Assembly: GCA_937960715.1 (NCBI GenBank)
Contig: CALGOO010000001.1
Coordinates: 1 to 30,305, forward strand
Direction of reading: 5' to 3'
DNA from: an uncultured Candidatus Competibacteraceae bacterium
GTDB taxonomy: Bacteria; Pseudomonadota; Gammaproteobacteria; Competibacterales; Competibacteraceae
DNA: 30,305 bases
How positions within the stretch are numbered: the stretch's first letter is position 1; each line of letters opens with the position of its first letter. Position numbers and translations under genes: made by a program. Shown here piece by piece: positions 25,978 through 30,305 of this stretch. Below the pieces are notes generated by a model. That model was not told the DNA's origin. It was given only the letters and a program-made list of their open reading frames with translations, and searched no databases.

Positions 25978-27953
25978 CACGCCCGCTCCCGGTTGACGGG
26001 CAGACTCACGGTCACCAACGTGCCCCGCCCTACTTCGCTGGCGACATCGATCCTGCCGCCATGTTGTTCCACGATGGTCCTGGTGATCGCCAACCCCAAA
26101 CCGGTTCCCCGCGTCTTGGTGGTGAAGAACGGTTCGAAAATCTTCTCCAGGTTTTCTGGCGGAATACCAGCGCCGGAGTCCTGGAAGGTGACTTTCACCC
26201 AGTCGTTTCCGCCCACGGTGGTTCCCACTATCAAGCGACCGCCCTCGGCCATGGCAGCGCCGGCATTGAGCATCAGGTTCATGGCGACCTGGCGGATCTG
26301 ATCGCCATCCACCCAAACCCGGGGCAACCCGGCGTCGAAGGCCGTGACGATCTCGACCGCATCCATGTCGGTATGATGCGCCGCGAAGTCGACAATCTGC
26401 TCGATCAAGGCGTTGATGTCGGTTTCTTCCAGCGCGGGCTTGGGCACCCGAGCATAACTCAGCAAATCCTGCACGATATTCTTGCAACGTTTGCTTTCGC
26501 GCTTGATCTCCTGGATGTACTTGAAGCCGGGGTCATCGGGATTCATCTTGTTTTCCAGATGAGCGGCGTAGCCCAGGATGACGCCCAGAGGATTGTTGAT
26601 CTCATGGGCCACCTCCGACGACAGGACGCCGAGGGAAGCCATTTTGTTTTGCTGAGCCAGACTGGCCTCCAATTCCTTGTTTCTGCGCAACATCTCCGCC
26701 ATCCGATTGAATTCCGAAGCCAGTTCGCCCAGTTCGTCGTTGGTGGTGACGGCGAGCTGGGTGTCCAGCCGGCCCCGTTTTATTTCACGTACTCCCGCAA
26801 TCAGGCGTTGAATCGGATCGGTCAGAAACTTGGACGCGATGAACACCAATACGACCGCGAACAAGCCCACCGCGAAAGTCAGCAGGCCCATGCTAGACCA
26901 GATGCGCCTTTCGATCTCGTTGGCCGGCTCGTAAAATTCGTCCTCGTAAGAACCCACGGCGACGATCCAGTTCCACGGCGCGAAATACTGATAACGAACG
27001 ATTTTCATGCGGGAAACCGAGTCGGTCTCGTTCCGCCAGAGATAATGGATCCAGCCGTTTTTACGTTCGATCATCTCGCGGATGAAATAACGGCCATCCT
27101 GGTCCTTTTCGTCGTGGACATTCTGCCCCTCCCGAAACGGATGGACGGTCAGTTCTCCGCGCGTGGTCATGGCGTAAATATAGCCAGTCGTGCCGACCGC
27201 CTTATTCAGAATATTCCGTTTAAGTTCCTCAAAAGCCTGTTTCTCGAAGGTCACATCCTCATAGGTCTCTTCCAGATAGCCGCCGGCGGCGATGATCCAG
27301 TCCCAAGGCTGGAAATACATATAAGCCACGACTTTATTTCGGGCGCGAGTTTCTCCCAGAATCTCATTGCGCCAGGGATAAACGATGTAAAGCACTTCGC
27401 CGGGCTTCGCGGCAACGGCCTTCGCGCACATTTCCTGGATGAAGTGACGACCTTTCTCATCCTGAGCGTCGAGGACGTTCTTGCCTTCCTGGGCAACGTG
27501 AATCGTCAAATCGCCCTTCGAGGTCATGGCGTAGAGATAGCCGGTTTCACCCACGCTAATATTCTTGAACGCTCTCCTGGCTTCTCGTTGCGCCTCCTCC
27601 AGGGTGTGCTGGCCATTGACGGACTGTTCGTGCTGAACCGTGACGAGGTTGTAGGCAAACTGGACCAGGGTCGCCAAATCCTTGTAGACGGTCCGCCGCT
27701 TGTCCTCCTTGTAAACCTCAAATTGCTGGTAATGAGCGTTCAGGAGATCCAAGGTGAACTGGGCCATATGCTCAAGATCCGCCCGGGTGGCTTGGGTAAT
27801 GCCCAGATACGCTTGCTGTTCGGATACATAGCCAACGATCATGCCTATGCTAAGGACAGGCAGCAGCACGAGCGGCAAAACCACCGCCAGCAACTTTCCG
27901 CGGATCTTCAGGTCGCGCACGAAACGCAGCATATCGATCACCCGATCACCCAT
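25977..27953 (-). CDS. Membrane sensor histidine kinase with tandem Cache domain
   Basis: Sensor of the two-component pair, 658 aa from ATG 27953 (a TTG at 27977 and an ATG at 27932 with GGTGAT upstream are alternatives). TM1 is about residues 20-42. The periplasmic part has two Cache_2-type repeats, each with a GETGYLYAM / GTTGYIYAM strand and ending in PWDWIIAAGGYLEE / PWNWIVAVGSYEDE; such domains bind small carboxylates or related ligands in characterised chemoreceptors and kinases. TM2 is about 353-377, followed by HAMP (TDPIQRLIAGVREIKRGRLD), HisKA with H450 in SEVAHEINNPLGVILGY, and HATPase_c with NLMLNAGAAM, FQDSGAGIPPENL, EPFFTTK and GTGLGLA. All catalytic boxes are intact. It is the first gene of a kinase-regulator operon whose target appears to be the carboxylate transporter operon next door. 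Confidence 0.93.
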   Translation of the reverse strand: MGDRVIDMLRFVRDLKIRGKLLAVVLPLVLLPVLSIGMIVGYVSEQQAYLGITQATRADLEHMAQFTLDLLNAHYQQFEVYKEDKRRTVYKDLATLVQFAYNLVTVQHEQSVNGQHTLEEAQREARRAFKNISVGETGYLYAMTSKGDLTIHVAQEGKNVLDAQDEKGRHFIQEMCAKAVAAKPGEVLYIVYPWRNEILGETRARNKVVAYMYFQPWDWIIAAGGYLEETYEDVTFEKQAFEELKRNILNKAVGTTGYIYAMTTRGELTVHPFREGQNVHDEKDQDGRYFIREMIERKNGWIHYLWRNETDSVSRMKIVRYQYFAPWNWIVAVGSYEDEFYEPANEIERRIWSSMGLLTFAVGLFAVVLVFIASKFLTDPIQRLIAGVREIKRGRLDTQLAVTTNDELGELASEFNRMAEMLRRNKELEASLAQQNKMASLGVLSSEVAHEINNPLGVILGYAAHLENKMNPDDPGFKYIQEIKRESKRCKNIVQDLLSYARVPKPALEETDINALIEQIVDFAAHHTDMDAVEIVTAFDAGLPRVWVDGDQIRQVAMNLMLNAGAAMAEGGRLIVGTTVGGNDWVKVTFQDSGAGIPPENLEKIFEPFFTTKTRGTGLGLAITRTIVEQHGGRIDVASEVGRGTLVTVSLPVNRERA

Positions 27954-27977
27954 AAGTTTTTGTAGTATATAGTCCAA

Positions 27978-28330
27978 CTTGCGTCTTCCCCGCTCCTGGA
28001 AACCGCTGGGATGGCAACGATCAAGTTGGGGTTGCCGGCGCGTGCTTCAGTTCCCTTGACGCCGGGCGCCACCCGACCGGCAAGCAGGGTAGTGGAATCC
28101 GCGCCTGTCAGTATAGACTCAGGCTTTCGCGCCGATGGAGGCGAACGGGCGGACATGGTTTGGGTTCAAGTCGCCAAGGTTTCCGCCCGGCGGATTTTCC
28201 TATCCTCTCCCTGAAGACTATTATTCATTTGGCTCAATCTGGATTCCAGACTGCTGAAAACGGCTCGCCCTGACGGAGGTCACGTGCCACACTGAACCCG
28301 TGCCGAACCGCTGCTGCCCAGGTCCCCCCG
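27978..28330. other. Intergenic region upstream of the sensor kinase
   Basis: About 350 bp without a supported gene. Short open frames exist but show no ribosome site or domain. The minus strand near 27961-27975 has an AT-rich ACTATATACTAC stretch that may hold the -10 of the kinase promoter, without a clear -35. Confidence 0.4.
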
Positions 28331-28402
28331 ACGCTGATCAACCTTCAAAATCTGCTGGATGATGTCCGGTGCTACGAAACCATTCGCCGGTTGCGCTATA
28401 GC
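28331..28402 (+). pseudogene. 5' fragment of an IS1595-like transposase
   Basis: The plus strand reads LINLQNLLDD-VRCYETIRRLR, resembling the N terminus of IS1595-family transposases, in which a block of this kind precedes the CPHC zinc ribbon. Similarity stops at 28402, where the terminal repeat of the IS3 element begins, and the frame ends at a TAA shortly afterwards. No clear start codon is seen. No continuation was found beyond the right end of the IS. The family assignment is by eye. Confidence 0.45.
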
Positions 28403-28477
28403 GGTCCCCGAATTTTAGACAGTTAAATAGGTAGTATCCTGCACGGCTAGAACCGCATGACGAGGCGGAGACGAGCG

Positions 28478-28768
28478 ATGCAGCGGAAAGTGTTCAGTGC
28501 GGAGTTGAAGGCGAAAGTGGCGCTGGAAGCGCTGGCCGGCCGCAAGACGGTGAACGAGATCGCGGGCGCCCACGAGGTGCATCCGCATCAGGTGGCCACC
28601 TGGAAACGGGAAGCCCAAGAGGGGCTCAAGACGCTGTTCGAGCGCCGGCGGGGCCGGCGGCGGGTCGAGGACGGGACCGACGCCGAGGCGCTGTACGGCC
28701 GGATCGGGCGGCTGCAAGTGCAAGTGGAGTGGTTGAAAAAAAAGTCGGGGCTGAACCCGCCGCCGTGA
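28478..28768 (+). CDS. IS3-family transposase OrfA
   Basis: Helix-turn-helix DNA-binding part of the transposase, 96 aa from ATG 28478, which has GGAG 7 nt upstream (an in-frame ATG at 28457 lacks one). It reads QRKVFSAELKAKVALEALAG, then KTVNEIAGAHEVHPHQVATW as the HTH, then a Leu-rich zipper-like stretch (LYGRIGRLQVQVEWLKKK). Near the end is a run of eight A (28736-28743) containing A-AAA-AAG, the usual slippery site where ribosomes shift -1 to make the OrfAB fusion transposase. Unshifted translation ends at 28768. Confidence 0.88.
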   Translation: MQRKVFSAELKAKVALEALAGRKTVNEIAGAHEVHPHQVATWKREAQEGLKTLFERRRGRRRVEDGTDAEALYGRIGRLQVQVEWLKKKSGLNPPP

Positions 28769-29622
28769 GATGGGGGTGGATCGAACCGGACCATCCCGCC
28801 CTGTCGCTGGCGGTACAATGTGAGCTGTTGGGGCTGAACCGGAGCACGTGGTATGACCGGCGTGCCGCACCGAGCGCCCTGAACCTGGAATTGATGCGCC
28901 GTCTGGACGAGGAATACACCGCGCATCCGTTTTACGGGAGCCGGCGGATAACCGCCGTGTTGCGCCGCGCCGGGCATGCGGTGAATCGCAAGCGGGTGCT
29001 GCGACTGATGCGCCAGATGGGCTTGGCGGCCATTTACCCCAAACCGGCGCTGTCGCGTCCCGATCCCGAGCACTGCGGTTACCCGTACTTGTTGCGAGGC
29101 ATGACGATCGCCGGACCGGATCAGGTGTGGAGCACCGATATCACCTACATTCGGCTGCTCGCGGGGTTCGTGTGCCTGGCGGCGATCCTGGACTGGCATA
29201 GCCGCAAGGTGTTGGCGTGGCGGCTCTCCAACACGCTGGAAACCCGGTTCTGCCTCGATTGCCTGGGCGACGCGCCGCGGGTCGGTCGACCGCTGATTTT
29301 CAACACGGATCAGGGGACGCAGTTTACCAGCGCCGCGTTCACGGGCCGGCTGGCTCAAGCGGGGATCCGGATCAGCATGGACGGTCGGGGCCGCGCGCAT
29401 GACAATATCTTTGTGGAACGCCTGTGGCGATCGGTCAAGTACGAGGAGGTTTACCCCAATGGCTATCAGACCATGGAGGAGGCGTATCACGGCCTACACC
29501 GCTACTTTGAATTCTACAACCACCAGCGCCCCCACCAGGCCCTGGATTACCGAACACCAGCCGAGGTGTATGCCGACAGGGCAGTAATCCTGTCACCAAG
29601 AGACGCAGAGGCACTACCTTAA
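28729..29622 (+). CDS. IS3-family transposase OrfB, integrase catalytic part
   Basis: Retroviral-integrase-fold catalytic domain, in the -1 frame relative to orfA and overlapping it by 40 bp; expected to be made mainly as the OrfAB fusion. The DDE triad is complete: D137 in WSTDITYI, D194 in FNTDQGTQFT and E230 in DNIFVERLWRSVKYEEVY, with the family spacing of 35 residues between the last two. The N-terminal HTH_21-like part (HPFYGSRRITAVLRRAG) and the C-terminal YNHQRPHQALDYRTPAEVY are typical. No stop or frameshift damages the frame, so the element may be active. Confidence 0.9.
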   Translation: MVEKKVGAEPAAVRWGWIEPDHPALSLAVQCELLGLNRSTWYDRRAAPSALNLELMRRLDEEYTAHPFYGSRRITAVLRRAGHAVNRKRVLRLMRQMGLAAIYPKPALSRPDPEHCGYPYLLRGMTIAGPDQVWSTDITYIRLLAGFVCLAAILDWHSRKVLAWRLSNTLETRFCLDCLGDAPRVGRPLIFNTDQGTQFTSAAFTGRLAQAGIRISMDGRGRAHDNIFVERLWRSVKYEEVYPNGYQTMEEAYHGLHRYFEFYNHQRPHQALDYRTPAEVYADRAVILSPRDAEALP

Positions 29623-29721
29623 ATTCGGCTAAAAATTGTCTGGACAAGGGGTCCACCTCACAGATTTGAGCAAGAAACAAGGCGCGTGCTGGCTAGAACG
29701 CCTGAAATCGGCTGAGGTGAT

Positions 29722-29805
29722 ATGGGAACTAAAATCGCCACCTGGAATGTTAAATTCTTATTTAAGACACTAATTTATAAATATTTATTTTTTAGAATGA
29801 CGAAC
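29722..29805 (+). pseudogene. Possible exonuclease III start fragment
   Basis: ATG 29722, preceded by GAGG (29714-29717), encodes MGTKIATWNV, which matches the common opening of exonuclease III/AP endonuclease proteins (KIATWNVNS...). After about eleven residues the resemblance is lost in an AT-rich stretch and the frame stops. If real it is the truncated 5' end of an xth-type gene broken by rearrangement; the match is short and could be chance. Confidence 0.3.
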
Positions 29806-29882
29806 TAGCCACACGATTGGCTACTCGTTTTTGGGGCGATGGCGTTCCTCCCGGATGCCTGGGTCCACGATCCACTTGCCGC

Positions 29883-30008
29883 CTACCTCGCGGCAATCAA
29901 ATGCTCCAGCACGATGCGTTTTAACTGCTCGTCGGTCATGGCGCGAAGCTGGGCGGTGTGCCCGCTCCGGTCTTCCAGCTTTTTGGCCCGCCTCTCAAGC
30001 GTGCCCAT
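29883..30008 (-). CDS. 41-aa phage-like hypothetical protein
   Basis: Minus-strand frame MGTLERRAKKLEDRSGHTAQ ending in a helical EQLKRIVLEHLIAAR. It overlaps the end of the preceding (frameshifted) gene by 14 bp, in a chain of tiny overlapping genes of the type found in prophages. No ribosome site is strong. Function unknown; it may be a genuine small gene or the remains of a longer one. Confidence 0.4.
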   Translation of the reverse strand: MGTLERRAKKLEDRSGHTAQLRAMTDEQLKRIVLEHLIAAR

Positions 30009-30190
30009 GTGCGCAGGTCTCGGATTCGGTTACCCAGCCGGTGAAAACCACTGTTTCAGCGCGGCTGAGCGTCATTCCAAGCCGGGCCAGAGTTTCCTCT
30101 TGGGTTTTCCCCGTCATCCAGCCAGACATACCGGGTTCGGGTCGGTCCGGTTCGGCGTTCGATTCGTTCGAGGCGGGTCTTGAGGGTCAC
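29995..30190 (-). pseudogene. Small phage-like gene with apparent +1 frameshift
   Basis: GTG 30190 overlaps the upstream stop (GTGA). The first part reads TLKTRLERIERRTGPTRTRY-VWLDDGE, the form of short coiled-coil proteins in prophages. The frame then ends early at 30056, whereas the neighbouring frame continues sensibly as QEETLARLGMTLSRAETVVF and stops at 29995. Removing one C from the CCC just after GGGGAAAA would join the two parts into one protein of about 64 aa. A sequencing error is possible. Confidence 0.45.
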
Positions 30191-30305
30191 GGTCGGATTG
30201 CCATCTCGACGGATGCGGCGGGTGCCGGTTCTTTCTCGAAGCCGGCATGTACCAGGACGTAATCCGTCTCGCGAGGAACGATGCCTTTCCGGGCCAGCGC
30301 CGCCT
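30187..30305 (-). CDS. Partial C terminus of an unknown phage-like protein
   Basis: The last 38 codons of a minus-strand gene whose start lies beyond the right edge. It reads AALARKGIVPRETDYVLVHAG and then FEKEPAPAASVEMAIRP before TGA at 30187-30189. The stop overlaps the next start by four bases. Too little is present for an assignment. Confidence 0.45.
   Translation of the reverse strand, partial: AALARKGIVPRETDYVLVHAGFEKEPAPAASVEMAIRP

Larger units (their letters stand above)
28403..29654 (+). mobile_element. IS3-family insertion sequence
   Basis: An apparently intact element of about 1.25 kb with orfA and orfB and a -1 frameshift window between them. The ends are imperfect inverted repeats: left GGTCCCCGAATTTTAGACA, and right, read inward, GGACCCCTTGTCCAGACA. 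I could not identify a convincing target-site duplication, so the exact ends are uncertain by a few bases. Confidence 0.8.

Noticed and set aside
24484..26301. Plus-strand open frame of 605 codons starting in the WVERSETHH repeat
   Set aside because: It starts in a dispersed repeat and runs antisense to the response regulator and kinase.
26061..27965. Long plus-strand open frame (634 codons) opposite the Cache kinase
   Set aside because: It mirrors the GC-rich codon pattern of the real gene, has no domain or ribosome site, and the opposite strand encodes a complete kinase.
28396..29662. Target-site duplication of the IS3 element
   Set aside because: The bases flanking the two ends do not match at any length of 3-5 bp.

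Overview
The window looks like chromosomal DNA of a high-GC gammaproteobacterium. The housekeeping genes (proC/yggT/yggU/yggS cluster, pilT, dcd, mrp, metG, rnhA-dnaQ, cca, rsmE) are of gammaproteobacterial type, and a GTP-type PEP carboxykinase plus many dispersed palindromic repeats are present. This would suit a Candidatus Competibacter/Contendobacter-like lineage, but that placement is inference from gene content, not a computed phylogeny.

Layout. 1-1,400: a hairpin, a duplicated fragment of the msrP 3' end, and a secreted DUF4124-like protein with two repeats. 1,400-5,401 (minus): yggS, a small hypothetical, proC, yggT, yggU, msrP. 5,533-6,579 (plus): pilT. 6,754-8,835 (minus): dcd, the Fe-S carrier mrp, and a small secreted Cys protein with a TTG start. 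8,948-13,296 (plus): metG, then a nucleotide-sugar dehydrogenase and a UDP-glucuronate epimerase-like gene that overlap. 13,293-14,531 (minus): dnaQ-like exonuclease and rnhA. 14,847-16,694 (plus): PEP carboxykinase with a clear terminator, followed by a cluster of hairpin repeats. 16,985-19,919 (minus): a 48-aa basic protein starting at TTG, a YejF-like double ABC ATPase, and a lipoprotein metallopeptidase overlapping it. 20,033-21,334 (plus): cca. 21,375-22,109 (minus): rsmE.

The most interesting part is 22,192-27,953, all on the minus strand. It holds a tandem-Cache sensor histidine kinase, an NtrC-type sigma-54 response regulator overlapping it by one base, then about 525 bp of regulatory DNA, then a two-gene unit: a small Cys-rich protein with a HisKA domain but no ATPase domain, and an OFA-family MFS carboxylate transporter. 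In front of the two-gene unit there is a consensus sigma-54 promoter (24,129-24,144), an IHF-like site (24,171-24,183) and a 42-bp near-perfect palindrome (24,233-24,274) at enhancer distance. The natural reading is that the Cache kinase senses a small carboxylate, the regulator activates sigma-54 polymerase, and the transporter is produced together with an unusual kinase-like protein that may feed back on the pathway.

The right end (28,331-30,305) is mobile or phage debris: a fragment resembling an IS1595-type transposase cut at the left end of an intact IS3-family element (orfA/orfB joined by an A8 slippery run), a possible exonuclease III start fragment, and three tiny minus-strand phage-like genes, one with an apparent frameshift. 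No tRNA, rRNA or CRISPR array was seen.
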